From the NCBI RefSeq assembly GCF_000423545.1, contig NZ_AUIE01000015.1, positions 109,403-173,402 on the forward strand: a DNA stretch of 64,000 nucleotides. Direction: 5' to 3'. Positions 8,336 to 17,783 of the stretch are shown here, in pieces (within the stretch, counting starts at the first letter, position 1; the number at the start of each line of letters is the position of its first letter). A model generated the notes under the pieces. It worked only from the letters and a program-made list of their open reading frames with translations. It had not been told where the DNA came from and ran no database searches. Both the position numbers and the translations under genes were made by a program. The stretch is from Metapseudomonas resinovorans DSM 21078 (lineage in GTDB: Bacteria; Pseudomonadota; Gammaproteobacteria; Pseudomonadales; Pseudomonadaceae).

Positions 8336-9208
8336 TCAGCTGTACAGCCAGCGCTCCAGCTCTTCCAGGTTGGCGGCGACTATCTGTTGGGCCACAGCCT
8401 TGGCCTGCAGCTTGTTCGGGTCGATCTGGTAGCGCTGCAGTACGTATTGCACCAGGGCGCCACGGGTATCCAGCACCAGGCGGCCGTCCTGCATGCCGTA
8501 GTCGACTTCGATCAGCGCCTTCTGCGACGGTTTCAAGCGCGGGTCCGGCTCGATGATCACCTGCACCTGGGTATTCCAGCCCTCGTCCTGCTCGCGGCTG
8601 TGTTCCGAGGCGTCCAGCAGCTCCGGCACGCCACGCAGGCGGCTGAGGACGAAGTCGCGGTAGGCGCGGTTCTTCTCGCAGTAGGCGCGTACATGCCAGC
8701 GCATGCCGGTGTAGACCAGGGTGTGCGGGGCGATCAGGCGGATTTCCGGGGCGGGGTTGGCCAGGGAGACGTACTCGGTTTCCAGCCGCAGCCCTTCCCG
8801 ACAGGCCTTGAGCAGCGGCCGCAGCACTTCGGGGCGTACCGAGCGGTCTGGCACCTTGAGCACTTCGGTGTGGGCGTAGGCCAGGGCCAGGCCCTCGATA
8901 TGCGGGGCGCGCTCGTGGTTGTGGTTGAGCAGGTGGAGGTAGGCATCGGCGCTGTCGTCGATGAACAGCGGACGGAACTGCTTGCTGGGGACATAGCCTT
9001 TCAGGTGCTTGTCATATGTCAGGTTTTTGGGCGCATGTTCACCGATGTAGGTGTTGATGTCCTTGGACGCCTGTTGGCGGCTGATGCCGAAGCTTTGCAT
9101 CAGGTGATTGGTGGTCAGGCGCCCCTCCCACCAGACAACGGTCTCGATCAGGCGGTAGCGCAGGGCCAGGTCCCAGCGCACGTGTTCGATCGACTGCTTG
9201 CGTTTCAT
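8336..9208 (-). CDS. WYL-domain transcriptional regulator (BrxR/CapW-like layout)
   Basis: A 290-residue protein with an N-terminal winged helix (about residues 15-60; HLMQSFGISRQQASKDINTYI), a WYL domain in the middle (RLIAPHTLVYTGMRWHVRAYCEKNRAYRDFVLSRL) and a C-terminal extension. This three-part layout is that of BrxR and CapW, known repressors associated with phage-defence systems. No defence genes adjoin it here, so it is an orphan; single chromosomal copies also occur. The ligand-binding basic residues of the WYL domain appear to be present. Confidence 0.75.
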   Translation of the reverse strand: MKRKQSIEHVRWDLALRYRLIETVVWWEGRLTTNHLMQSFGISRQQASKDINTYIGEHAPKNLTYDKHLKGYVPSKQFRPLFIDDSADAYLHLLNHNHERAPHIEGLALAYAHTEVLKVPDRSVRPEVLRPLLKACREGLRLETEYVSLANPAPEIRLIAPHTLVYTGMRWHVRAYCEKNRAYRDFVLSRLRGVPELLDASEHSREQDEGWNTQVQVIIEPDPRLKPSQKALIEVDYGMQDGRLVLDTRGALVQYVLQRYQIDPNKLQAKAVAQQIVAANLEELERWLYS

Positions 9209-9323
9209 GGCGTGCCTCCATCCGTGCCAAAAGTTTACCTGTACACATCCACATTCTAGACCTGTCTTGTGACGCTACATATCTTCGCGTCATCGGGCAA
9301 GACCGCCCATTCTGGAGACAGGG

Positions 9324-9572
9324 ATGAACGCAATGGAACTGGCCTGGGCCTTGCTCAGCGGTGCGATCCTGCTGATTGTGCTGCTGATGCTGGCCCTGTT
9401 CTGGCAGGAACTGCGAGTGCGCTACGGGCAGGAGGCGCTGGCGGACATGCGTCGGCGCCTGGAGGGGCTGCAAGCCGCCAATGAGGCGTTGCGTCGGGAA
9501 AACCGCGAGATGCGTGCGGCCTTGCAGGCGACTGGCCAGTACTTGACCAAGCCGTCTGCGACACCGGGATAG
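9324..9572 (+). CDS. Small single-pass membrane protein with coiled coil
   Basis: An 82-residue protein with one strongly hydrophobic segment (about residues 7-27) followed by a charged, heptad-like helix (residues 35-68) rich in Arg, Glu and Leu. GGAGACAGGG precedes ATG 9324; an in-frame ATG at 9333 is an alternative. It is probably anchored in the inner membrane with the coiled coil in the cytoplasm. I do not recognise a family. It is transcribed divergently from the WYL regulator. Confidence 0.6.
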   Translation: MNAMELAWALLSGAILLIVLLMLALFWQELRVRYGQEALADMRRRLEGLQAANEALRRENREMRAALQATGQYLTKPSATPG

Positions 9573-9660
9573 CTATCCCCGCCAGCCTCGGCGACGACAG
9601 GGGAGCGGGGCCTTAAGATCGCGCCATCGATGAGAGCATCCATCGCCGCTGGCCTGAATC

Positions 9661-10557
9661 ATGAAGATCCATCCTCTGCCTCCCTTGAACAGCCTGGTCG
9701 CCTTCGAGGCTGCCGCCAGGCACTTGAGCTTCACGCACGCCGCGAGCGAACTGAATGTCACCCAGGGCGCCATCAGCCGCCAGGTACGTCACCTGGAGGA
9801 GTACCTGGGCAAGCCGCTGTTCGAGCGTGGCACGCGTACCATTCACCTCACGCCCACGGGCAGCCGCTACTACGAAACCGTGCGCGACAGCCTGCTGCAC
9901 GTGGCCCGTTCCACGGACGAAATCCGTCATTGGCGTGGCGACCAGCAAGTGACGGTGGTCACCAGCACGGCGCTGGCGGCGCACTGGCTGCTGCCGCGCG
10001 TACCGCAATTCAAGAGCCGTTTCGAAGACATCGACCTGCGCATCGTCGCTGACGATCAGGTCAGGGACTTTTCCCGCCTGGAGTGCGATCTCGCGCTCTA
10101 CTACTGCAGCAAACCGCCCAAGGACATGCGAAGCACGCCGCTGTTCGCCGAAGAAGTCTTCCCGGTCTGCAGCCCGGCCTACCTGGCGCGCCACCCGCAA
10201 TTGACGACGGTGGACGGTTTGGCCGATTGCACTTGGCTCTGGCTGGAGGCCACTCAGCGTGACTGGATCGGCTGGCCGGAATGGCTTGATCGACTCGGCC
10301 TTGGCCCGCTGATGCCGCGCCAACGGATCAATATCAACAGCTACAGCCTGCTGATCCAGTCGGCCCTCTCTGGACAAGGGGTCGCGCTGGGCTGGCATCA
10401 GTTGGTGGATGACCACCTGCTGACCGGCGCCCTGGTGCGACCGAACAGCCTCGCGCTGAAAACCGAGGGGAGTTTCTGCCTGCTGGAACGCGCCGGTCCG
10501 GGCAGTCCGAGGCAGAGCGTGCGGCAGTTCCGCCAGTGGCTGACGGAGAGCCTGTGA
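9661..10557 (+). CDS. LysR-family regulator, GcvA-like
   Basis: A 298-residue protein beginning PPLNSLVAFEAAARHLSFTHAASELNVTQGAISRQVRHLEEYLG, the GcvA-type N terminus, with an effector domain from about residue 95. It is convergent with the BCCT transporter gene across a hairpin, and may control betaine or choline uptake, though nothing in the sequence demonstrates that. Confidence 0.85.
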   Translation: MKIHPLPPLNSLVAFEAAARHLSFTHAASELNVTQGAISRQVRHLEEYLGKPLFERGTRTIHLTPTGSRYYETVRDSLLHVARSTDEIRHWRGDQQVTVVTSTALAAHWLLPRVPQFKSRFEDIDLRIVADDQVRDFSRLECDLALYYCSKPPKDMRSTPLFAEEVFPVCSPAYLARHPQLTTVDGLADCTWLWLEATQRDWIGWPEWLDRLGLGPLMPRQRININSYSLLIQSALSGQGVALGWHQLVDDHLLTGALVRPNSLALKTEGSFCLLERAGPGSPRQSVRQFRQWLTESL

Positions 10558-10589
10558 CCTGGGGCAATCGTAGGATGTGGTAGAGCGCA

Positions 10590-10625
10590 GCGAAACCCAT
10601 GCTGTTGGTAGGCGATGGGTTTCGC
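10590..10625. terminator. Perfect 11-bp inverted repeat between convergent genes
   Basis: GCGAAACCCAT (10590-10600) pairs with ATGGGTTTCGC (10615-10625). It lies between the stops of the convergent LysR and BCCT genes and probably acts as a bidirectional transcript end. The sequence around it (GTAGAGCGCAGCGAAACCCAT) is also a widespread Pseudomonas extragenic repeat. Confidence 0.6.
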
Positions 10626-10636
10626 ATTGCGGCTGG

Positions 10637-12340
10637 TCAGACCTGCTTACGCGCAGTGAGGGCGCCCGCTGGGTCGGTGTTGCGCTGGGCCTGGCCGCTG
10701 GCGAGGGCGTCCACCAGGTGGGGCGCCTGGCCGGGGAGGCGACGTCCGCCCGGATGGCCGGGCAGGGCGCCCAGCGGCTCTTCGCGTAGGCAGCGCATCA
10801 GCGTGTAGCTGAGCAGCAGGACGAACAGCGCGATGGGCAGCCCCGCGGCGATGCTGGCCATCTGGATCGCCGTCAGCCCGCCAGCCAGCAGCAGGGCAAT
10901 GGCGATGCCGGCCTGGAGCACGCACCAGACCAGGCGGATGCTCTTGGGTGGGTCGACGCTGCCGTTGGAGTTGAGCGTGCAGAGCACCTGGGTGCCGGAG
11001 TCCGCCGAGGTGATGAAATAGGTCGCCAGCAGGATGCAGATCAGGATGCTCAGCGCCTTGCCCAGCAGCCCCGTGTCGATCCGGTCCATCAGCACGAACA
11101 TGGCCGAGGTGGTTTCCCGCTGGGTGGCCTGCAGCACGGTGCCGCCCTTGAACTCGGCCTGAGGGCCGGACAGCTCGCCAGCAGCCACGCGCTGCTCGTG
11201 CTGGAGGCGGTCTTCCTGTTCGGCCTTGAGTGCCGATCCGCCGAACACCGACATCCAGACGATGGTGACCAGGGTCGGCACCAGCAGCGCACCGACGATC
11301 AGCTCGCGAGCGGTGCGGCCCTTGGATATCCGCGCGATGAACAGGCCGACGAAGGGGCCCCAGGTCAGCCACCAGGACCAGTAGAAGGCGGTCCACAGGT
11401 TCTGCCAGCCGTCGTCCTTCTGGGCGTCGCTCCAGAAGCTCAGGTGCATGATGTTCTGTGCGTAGTCGCCGGTGCTTTCCAGCATGAGGTTGAGGATGTA
11501 ACGGGTCGGCCCCAGGCAGAGCACGGCGGCTACCAGGACGACGGAGAGGATCATGTTCCACTCCGAGAGAATCTTCATGCCGCGGGACACGCCGGCCATC
11601 ACGGAAAGGGTCGTGACCAGGCTGATGGCGATCACCAGGCCCACTTGCACATTGAGGTTGATCGGTAGATTGAACACCTGGGCGAGGCCGGTGTTCATCT
11701 GCACCACCCCCATGCCCAGGGAAAGGGATACGCCAAAGGCAGTGATCACGGCGGCGGTGATATCCACGGCATGGCCAAGCGGCCCGTGGATGCGCTCGCC
11801 GATCAGCGGGTAGAGGATCGAGCGCATGGTCAGCGGCAGGCCCTTGCGATACGCAAAGTAGGCCAGCGCCAGGCCGACGATGGTGAAGATCGCCCACGGA
11901 TGCAGACCCCAATGGAACAGGGTGATGCGCATGGCGGTCGTGGCGGCTTCGTCGCTCAGCCCTTGGGCGAAGGGGTTGCCGGCGTAGTGGGACATGGGTT
12001 CGGCCACTGACCAGAAGATCAGCCCGATGCCCATGCCGCCGCTGAATAGCATGGCAATCCAGGAACCGAAGCTGAACTCGGGTTCGTCCTCGTCACGTCC
12101 GAGCTTGATGTGCCCGAAGCGGCTCATGGCCAGGTAGATCAGCAGCCCCAGCACACCCGTGACCAGGGCCAGGTAGAACCACTTGAACTGCTGCAGGACG
12201 AAGCTGGAAGTGGCCTTGAACACGTCCCCTGCCTGCTCGGCCTGCAGCACGCAGCTCACGACGAAGGCGATCACAATCAGCACCGAGCCGAGCGTCACCG
12301 TGGGATTGAGGCCCTTGAACAGGCCCGATTCTGCACGCAT
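10637..12340 (-). CDS. BCCT-family betaine/carnitine/choline transporter
   Basis: A 567-residue inner-membrane protein with about twelve hydrophobic segments. The family signature is visible: GGMGIGLIFWSVAEPMSHY near residue 100 and the tryptophan-rich TAFYWSWWLTWGPFVGLFIARISKGRT around residues 320-350, the conserved substrate and transport region. It moves quaternary ammonium compounds using the sodium or proton gradient. Length fits transporters of the BetT/CaiT/OpuD group; there is only a short C-terminal tail, so strong osmotic gating by an extended tail is unlikely. Confidence 0.9.
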   Translation of the reverse strand: MRAESGLFKGLNPTVTLGSVLIVIAFVVSCVLQAEQAGDVFKATSSFVLQQFKWFYLALVTGVLGLLIYLAMSRFGHIKLGRDEDEPEFSFGSWIAMLFSGGMGIGLIFWSVAEPMSHYAGNPFAQGLSDEAATTAMRITLFHWGLHPWAIFTIVGLALAYFAYRKGLPLTMRSILYPLIGERIHGPLGHAVDITAAVITAFGVSLSLGMGVVQMNTGLAQVFNLPINLNVQVGLVIAISLVTTLSVMAGVSRGMKILSEWNMILSVVLVAAVLCLGPTRYILNLMLESTGDYAQNIMHLSFWSDAQKDDGWQNLWTAFYWSWWLTWGPFVGLFIARISKGRTARELIVGALLVPTLVTIVWMSVFGGSALKAEQEDRLQHEQRVAAGELSGPQAEFKGGTVLQATQRETTSAMFVLMDRIDTGLLGKALSILICILLATYFITSADSGTQVLCTLNSNGSVDPPKSIRLVWCVLQAGIAIALLLAGGLTAIQMASIAAGLPIALFVLLLSYTLMRCLREEPLGALPGHPGGRRLPGQAPHLVDALASGQAQRNTDPAGALTARKQV

Positions 12341-12499
12341 CTACATCCCCTCTTGTTCTTGTTCAAGGGTTTCTACGGGGCGCAAGGGCCCAATCTAGAG
12401 CGACAAAATGGGGCTAGAGGGGATTGTCGGACAACTCATTTTTCGTCATGCCTCGATGATATTTCGGCATGGGTGACGCCTTCGTGGCCGCGCTACTGC

Positions 12500-12562
12500 G
12501 TGGGCTGAAGCCCACCCTACAGGGGCAATCGACCGGTTACGCAGGGTGGGCTTCAGCCCACC
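12500..12562. repeat. Paired palindromes, GTGGGCTGAAGCCCACC type
   Basis: GTGGGCTGAAGCCCACCCTA at 12500-12519 is followed by the inverted copy GGGTGGGCTTCAGCCCACC at 12544-12562. Each unit is itself a palindrome. This is a Pseudomonas-type extragenic repeat pair between the BCCT transporter and the HELHH protein gene. Confidence 0.75.
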
Positions 12563-12597
12563 ATCGTCATCCTCGCCGACGCCACCAGCAACCTGGC

Positions 12598-13212
12598 TCA
12601 GAGTGCCTTGCCGCTACTCGCCACTGTCGGTTTGAGCGCCCGCGCCACTTCGCCCTGGATCTTGTAGGCCGGCGCTTCCACTGCGTTGAAGTCGCGGGTG
12701 TAGCGGCGGGCGAAATCTGCCACGCCCCAGTCCAGGTACTGCTTCACGTGGTGGAGTTCGTGGGCCCACAGCGCGATGTTGTTCTGCGCATCGTCCTCGT
12801 TGCGGAAGACGATCACGTCCACCAGGGTCACCGCTTCCACGTCGGGGTTCTGCATCAGGGTGTTGGCGGCATTCATCTCGGCGTCGACGCCCACCTTGTA
12901 GCGCGCCGTGTCCAGCACCCGCAGGTCGTAGTAGGGCTCCAGCTGCGCACGGATATGCAGCGGAATCGGCTGCAACTGGGTGGCAAGCATGTTGCTTCGA
13001 GATTGCACGATCCACTGCTGCAGGCTGGTGGCGGCCACCTGATTGACGCTTTCCAGCAGCGGCGCCATATCACCCGGGGCACCTGGTGCACAGAAGCAGG
13101 TCACTACGCACACCTGCGATTGCCCGGCGGGGCAGGCGAGGGCGGAGGTGGACATGAAGGACAGGGCGAGAATGGTCTGGCGAAGCAAATTACGAGCGGA
13201 TACAGCGAACAA
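12598..13212 (-). CDS. Exported HELHH protein (DUF4157-like putative metallopeptidase)
   Basis: A 204-residue protein starting at TTG 13212, preceded by GGGAGG; the first ATG is inside the signal peptide, which supports the TTG start. The signal peptide ends at SALA before CPAG; the cysteine lacks a good lipobox, so ordinary signal peptidase cleavage is more likely. The motif WAHELHHVKQYLDWGVADFARRY is a zinc-site HExxH with a downstream acidic region, as in DUF4157 proteins. Several cysteines cluster in the first 20 mature residues. Predicted periplasmic; substrate unknown. Confidence 0.7.
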   Translation of the reverse strand: MFAVSARNLLRQTILALSFMSTSALACPAGQSQVCVVTCFCAPGAPGDMAPLLESVNQVAATSLQQWIVQSRSNMLATQLQPIPLHIRAQLEPYYDLRVLDTARYKVGVDAEMNAANTLMQNPDVEAVTLVDVIVFRNEDDAQNNIALWAHELHHVKQYLDWGVADFARRYTRDFNAVEAPAYKIQGEVARALKPTVASSGKAL

Positions 13213-13409
13213 GGGGCCTCCCGGAGGCGCTGACGGAGCGCACCATTATGGACAGCGGAGGCGGGCATTGGTTGCGCACTCCTCATCCGGCTGTCGGGCT
13301 GGGGTCGGCCAGGCGCCAAGCGGAAGAATATCGATCAGGTTCAGTGCGGTGAACTCGCAATTGCGTCTCACCACGTCTTCCCCCATGCTCCTCTCGGTCC
13401 CGCATTGGT

Positions 13410-14372
13410 ATGCCTAAGTCCATGAAAAATATAGCGATGGTGTTGTATCCGGACTTCCTGCTCCTGGACATCGCCGGCCCCCTGGAAGTCTTCTCGATCG
13501 CCAACCGCTATCTGGCACCGGACAAGCACTACCGCATCACCATCATCGGCACCGAGTCCGGCCCCCTGCGTGCGTCCAACGGCGCGCTGATGCAGGCGGA
13601 GTTCACCCTCGAACAGGCCACTGGCAGCTATGACTTGCTGCTGGTACCCGGCGGCCCCGGTGCCTACAACCACCAGCATCCCGAACTGCTGACCTGGCTG
13701 CGCGGCGCGAGCGAGCGGGCGGGGCGTTATGGCTCCATCTGCACCGGCACCTTTATCCTCGGCCATGCCGGATTGCTGGACGGCTATCGGGTGACCACCC
13801 ACTGGCATTACACGGAGCGCCTGATCAAGGCCTTCCCCAAGGCGCGTGTGGAGACCGACCAGATCTTCCTCGAGGACCGCCGCCTGGTGACCTCGGGTGG
13901 TGTCACCGCCGGCATCGACCTGGCGCTGTCCATGGTGGCCCTGGACCATGGTCGCAAGGTCGCCCTGGACGTCGCCAAGGTGCTGCTGGTGGTCATGAGC
14001 CGGCAGGGCGGGCAGGCTCAGTTCAGCCCGTTGGTGGCCAACATCACCACCCATGAGACGCCCATCAGTCGGGTGCAGAACTACGTGCTGGAGCACCTTG
14101 ACGAGTCCTTCAGCATCGCGCGGATGGCTGAGATCGCCGCCATGAGTCCGCGCCACTTCGCCCGTCTGTTCGCCCGCGAAGTGCAGATGACGCCCATGGA
14201 ATTCCTGCAGAACGCTCGTATCGACCAGGCCCGGAGCCTGCTCGAGTCCAGTGACCTGCCACTGAAGACTATTGCCTTCCGCAGCGGCTTTGGCAGCGTG
14301 CGACTGATGCGCCAGCGCTTCGTCGAGCGGCTGGGGCTGACCCCCTTGCAGTACCGCCTGCAGTTCAACTGA
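13410..14372 (+). CDS. GlxA-type transcriptional regulator (DJ-1/PfpI plus AraC domain)
   Basis: A 320-residue protein. Residues about 5-190 form a DJ-1/PfpI-like domain with LLLVPGGPGAY and the GSICTGTFILGHAGLLDG elbow around the conserved cysteine. Residues about 215-315 are an AraC-type double helix-turn-helix (FSIARMAEIAAMSPRHFARLFAREVQMTP and LKTIAFRSGFGSVRLMRQRF). An alternative start is ATG 13422. Relatives include regulators of carnitine, arginine and betaine catabolism, which fits the nearby BCCT transporter, but the target is not visible. Confidence 0.85.
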   Translation: MPKSMKNIAMVLYPDFLLLDIAGPLEVFSIANRYLAPDKHYRITIIGTESGPLRASNGALMQAEFTLEQATGSYDLLLVPGGPGAYNHQHPELLTWLRGASERAGRYGSICTGTFILGHAGLLDGYRVTTHWHYTERLIKAFPKARVETDQIFLEDRRLVTSGGVTAGIDLALSMVALDHGRKVALDVAKVLLVVMSRQGGQAQFSPLVANITTHETPISRVQNYVLEHLDESFSIARMAEIAAMSPRHFARLFAREVQMTPMEFLQNARIDQARSLLESSDLPLKTIAFRSGFGSVRLMRQRFVERLGLTPLQYRLQFN

Positions 14373-14647
14373 GTGACCGCGTGTCCGCATCGGGCACTCC
14401 GATGTCCGTACCCGGCCTCGCTGCGCGGTTGTCGCCCAGTCTCCAAGTGACAAGATAAAGCCATTCGTCGAGAGCCGGGCGCACGCCTGCCCATGCGGCC
14501 GCGTGCGCGCACCGGTGATGAACGGGGGGTGACTGCCAATCTGGTACTACCGTGCCGCTGGCCATGGCCTACATTCAATCGGGCCTGGAAATTCCTGCCA
14601 GACCCACCCCATCACCACGACACCGATTCCTCCACCAGGATGGCTCC

Positions 14648-15583
14648 ATGAACCGAAACGAACTGCGCCGCGTCGACCTCAACCTGCTGGTGGTGTTCGA
14701 AGCCCTGATGTTCGAGAAGAACGTGACGCGCGTGGCTGAGAAGCTTTTCCTGGGCCAGTCCGCGGTAAGCGCCTCGCTGGCGCGCTTGCGCGACCTCTTC
14801 GACGATCCGTTGCTGATCCGCCAAGGACGCGGCATGGAGTCGACGCCCAGGGCGCAGGCCATCCTCAAGGAACTGCGTCCGGCCCTGGATGCCATTTCCG
14901 GTGCGGTGAGCCGTGCCCGGGAGTTCGACCCTTCCAGCAGTCGCGAGGTGTTCCGCATCGGCCTCTCCGACGATGCCGAGTTTGGCTTGTTTCCCGAACT
15001 GCTGCGGCGGCTGCGCGAAGAGGCGCCAAGCATCAAGGTGGTGGTGCGCCGGGTGAACTACCTGCTGATCCCCTCGCTGCTGGCCTCCGGGGAGATTTCC
15101 GTGGGCGTCAGCTACACCCAGGACCTGCCGGCAAACGCCAAGCGCCGCAAGCTGCGGGACATCCCCTGCAAGGTGTTGCGTGGCGACGACCGGCCGGAGC
15201 CACTGACCCTGGACGATTACTGCGAGCGGCCCCATGCCATGGTGTCTTTCTCCGGAGACCTGTGCGGCAACATCGACCTGGACCTGCAGCGGGTGGAGCG
15301 CAGCCGCAACGTGGTGCTGGCGGTGCCGCAGTTCAGTGGCCTGCGCTCGTTGCTGGCGCGCACCGAGTTGATCGCCACCGTGCCGGACTACGCCGCCTGC
15401 GCGCTGGTGGAAGGCACTTGCCTGCGTGCCGAGGATCCCCCTTTTCCCATCGCCCCTGCCGAACTCTCCATGGTCTGGAGTGGCGCGCATGACAACGACC
15501 CGGCCGAACGCTGGCTGCGCAATCACATCTACCAGCACATGTCACGCTCGCTGCATGAGCTGGGTGAACCGGAAGCCGTCTAG
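14648..15583 (+). CDS. LysR-family regulator
   Basis: A 311-residue protein with the NodD/LeuO-type N terminus (RRVDLNLLVVFEALMFEKNVTRVAEKLFLGQSAVSASLARLRDLFDDPLLIRQGRGM). The frame is open from 14552, but ATG 14648 begins the conserved domain. It lies 118 bases upstream of the amidohydrolase gene in the same direction and probably governs that gene and the following YcaC-like gene. Confidence 0.85.
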   Translation: MNRNELRRVDLNLLVVFEALMFEKNVTRVAEKLFLGQSAVSASLARLRDLFDDPLLIRQGRGMESTPRAQAILKELRPALDAISGAVSRAREFDPSSSREVFRIGLSDDAEFGLFPELLRRLREEAPSIKVVVRRVNYLLIPSLLASGEISVGVSYTQDLPANAKRRKLRDIPCKVLRGDDRPEPLTLDDYCERPHAMVSFSGDLCGNIDLDLQRVERSRNVVLAVPQFSGLRSLLARTELIATVPDYAACALVEGTCLRAEDPPFPIAPAELSMVWSGAHDNDPAERWLRNHIYQHMSRSLHELGEPEAV

Positions 15584-15701
15584 CACGGCCGCGCTCCAGT
15601 GCGAGACGGCACATACGTGCAATCGCTTTTCGCCGGGGCACGGCATGCTCGGGGTCCGACCTGTGCCACCGCTCCGGCGCCCACTGACCGAGGAACCGTT
15701 C

Positions 15702-17681
15702 ATGAGCCAAGACCCCTCCGACAAGAGCCGTCGCCGATTCCTGGCGACCAGTTCCGTGCTGGGCGCCACCGGTGCCCTGTGGTCTGCCCTGCCATTTACC
15801 GGCAGTGGCGGCGCGACCTTCGCCAGCCCATCGAGGAACGACATGAAAGCTGACCTGATCCTGTTCAACGGCCGTTTCCATACCGTCGACCGTGAAAGGC
15901 CCACCGCCAGCGCAGTGGCCATCAAGGACGGCAAGTTCCTCGCCGTCGGCAGCGATGCCGAAGCCATGGCCCTGCGCGGCGACGCGACCCAGGTCATCGA
16001 CCTGAACAAGCGCACCGTCATCCCCGGCCTCAACGACTCGCACCTGCACCTGATCCGTGGTGGCCTCAACTACAACCTGGAACTGCGCTGGGAAGGCGTG
16101 CCCTCGCTGGCCGATGCCTTGCGCATGCTGAAAGACCAGGCTGATCGCACCCCCTCGCCGCAGTGGGTGCGGGTGGTCGGCGGCTGGAACGAATTCCAGT
16201 TCGCCGAGAAGCGCATGCCCACGCTCGACGAGTTGAACAAGGCGGCGCCGGACACGCCGGTGTTCGTCCTGCACCTCTACGACCGTGCGCTGCTCAACCG
16301 TGCCGCCCTCAAGGTGGTCGGCTACGACCGCAATACGCCCAACCCGCCCGGTGGCGAGATCCAGCGCGACGCCAGCGGCGAACCCACTGGCATGCTGATC
16401 GCCCGGCCCAACGCGATGATCCTCTACTCGACGCTGAGCAAAGGGCCGAAGCTGCCGCTGGAGTACCAGGTCAACTCCACCCGCCAGTTCATGCGTGAGC
16501 TCAACCGCTTGGGGCTGACCAGCGCCATCGACGCCGGCGGCGGCTACCAGAACTACCCGGACGACTACCAGGTGATCCAGGAACTGGCCAAGCGGGGCCA
16601 GCTCAGCGTGCGCATCGCCTACAACCTGTTCACCCAGAAGCCCAAGGAAGAGCTGGCCGATTTCCAGAACTGGAGCAAGCAGGTCAAACCCGGCGACGGC
16701 AGCGACTTCTTCCGCCACAACGGCGCCGGCGAGATGCTGGTGTTTTCCGCCGCCGACTTCGAGGATTTCCTCGAACCGCGCCCGGACCTCGCGCCGAGCA
16801 TGGAGCAGGAGCTGGAGCCGGTGGTGCGCCACCTGGTGGAACAGCGCTGGCCGTTCCGCCTGCACGCCACCTACAACGAATCCATCTCGCGCATGCTCGA
16901 CGTGTTCGAGAAGGTCAACCGCGACATCCCGTTCAACGGCCTGCCCTGGTTCTTCGACCACGCCGAAACCATCAGCCCGCAGAACATCGAACGCGTGCGC
17001 GCCCTGGGCGGCGGCATTGCCATCCAGGACCGCATGGCCTTCCAGGGCGAGTACTTCGTCGACCGCTACGGCGCCAAGGCCGCCGAGCAGACCCCGCCGA
17101 TCCAGCGCATGTTGGCCGAGGGCGTGCCAGTGGGTGCCGGCACTGACGCCACCCGCGTGTCCAGCTACAACCCCTGGACCTCGCTCTACTGGCTGGTCAG
17201 CGGCAAGACCGTGGGCGGACTGGAGCTGTACCCCCAGGGCCTGTCCCGCGACACCGCGCTGCAACTGTTCACCCACGGCAGCGCCTGGTTCTCCAGCGAG
17301 CAGGGCAAGAAGGGCCAGATCAAGGTGGGCCAGTTGGCCGACCTGGCGGCATTGTCGGCGGACTTCTTCAGCGTCGAGGCAGAAGCCATCAAGTGGATCG
17401 AGTCGGTGCTGACGGTGGTGGACGGCAAGGTGGTGTACGCCGCCGGCGAGTTCGACAAGCTCGGCCCACCGCAACTGCCGGTGCTGCCCGACTGGTCGCC
17501 GGTGGCCAAGGTTCCCGGCCACTGGAAACCCGCCGCGCCGTTGACCGCCCAGGTGCACCAGTGCGTCGGCGCCTGCGCGGTGCATGCCCACAGCCACGAG
17601 CGGGCGCGGCAGTCCAATGTGCCAGTGAGTGATTTCCAGGGTTTCTGGGGCGCTTTTGGCTGTTCGTGCTTTGCCTTCTGA
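15702..17681 (+). CDS. Tat-exported amidohydrolase (YtcJ-like, amidohydrolase 3 family)
   Basis: A 659-residue protein. SRRRFLATS at residues 9-17 followed by a hydrophobic stretch is a twin-arginine signal, so the enzyme is probably exported folded. The amidohydrolase metal motif HLH is in PGLNDSHLHLIRGG, with later FRLHATYNES, FFDHAETI and AGTDATRVSSYNPW as the remaining ligand regions. Two cysteines and several histidines lie in the C-terminal tail, which is unusual. The longer frame from 15426 is rejected because ATG 15702 has a GAGG site and begins the Tat signal. Substrate unknown. Confidence 0.8.
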   Translation: MSQDPSDKSRRRFLATSSVLGATGALWSALPFTGSGGATFASPSRNDMKADLILFNGRFHTVDRERPTASAVAIKDGKFLAVGSDAEAMALRGDATQVIDLNKRTVIPGLNDSHLHLIRGGLNYNLELRWEGVPSLADALRMLKDQADRTPSPQWVRVVGGWNEFQFAEKRMPTLDELNKAAPDTPVFVLHLYDRALLNRAALKVVGYDRNTPNPPGGEIQRDASGEPTGMLIARPNAMILYSTLSKGPKLPLEYQVNSTRQFMRELNRLGLTSAIDAGGGYQNYPDDYQVIQELAKRGQLSVRIAYNLFTQKPKEELADFQNWSKQVKPGDGSDFFRHNGAGEMLVFSAADFEDFLEPRPDLAPSMEQELEPVVRHLVEQRWPFRLHATYNESISRMLDVFEKVNRDIPFNGLPWFFDHAETISPQNIERVRALGGGIAIQDRMAFQGEYFVDRYGAKAAEQTPPIQRMLAEGVPVGAGTDATRVSSYNPWTSLYWLVSGKTVGGLELYPQGLSRDTALQLFTHGSAWFSSEQGKKGQIKVGQLADLAALSADFFSVEAEAIKWIESVLTVVDGKVVYAAGEFDKLGPPQLPVLPDWSPVAKVPGHWKPAAPLTAQVHQCVGACAVHAHSHERARQSNVPVSDFQGFWGAFGCSCFAF

Positions 17682-17783
17682 CCGCCCCCTGCGGGTTCGA
17701 AGGGCAGACCTTCGGCCTGCTTGGAGAATGAAATCGCCCCTACGGAAAAACAGTTCGTCACCACCCAAGCAAGGAAAAATGCC

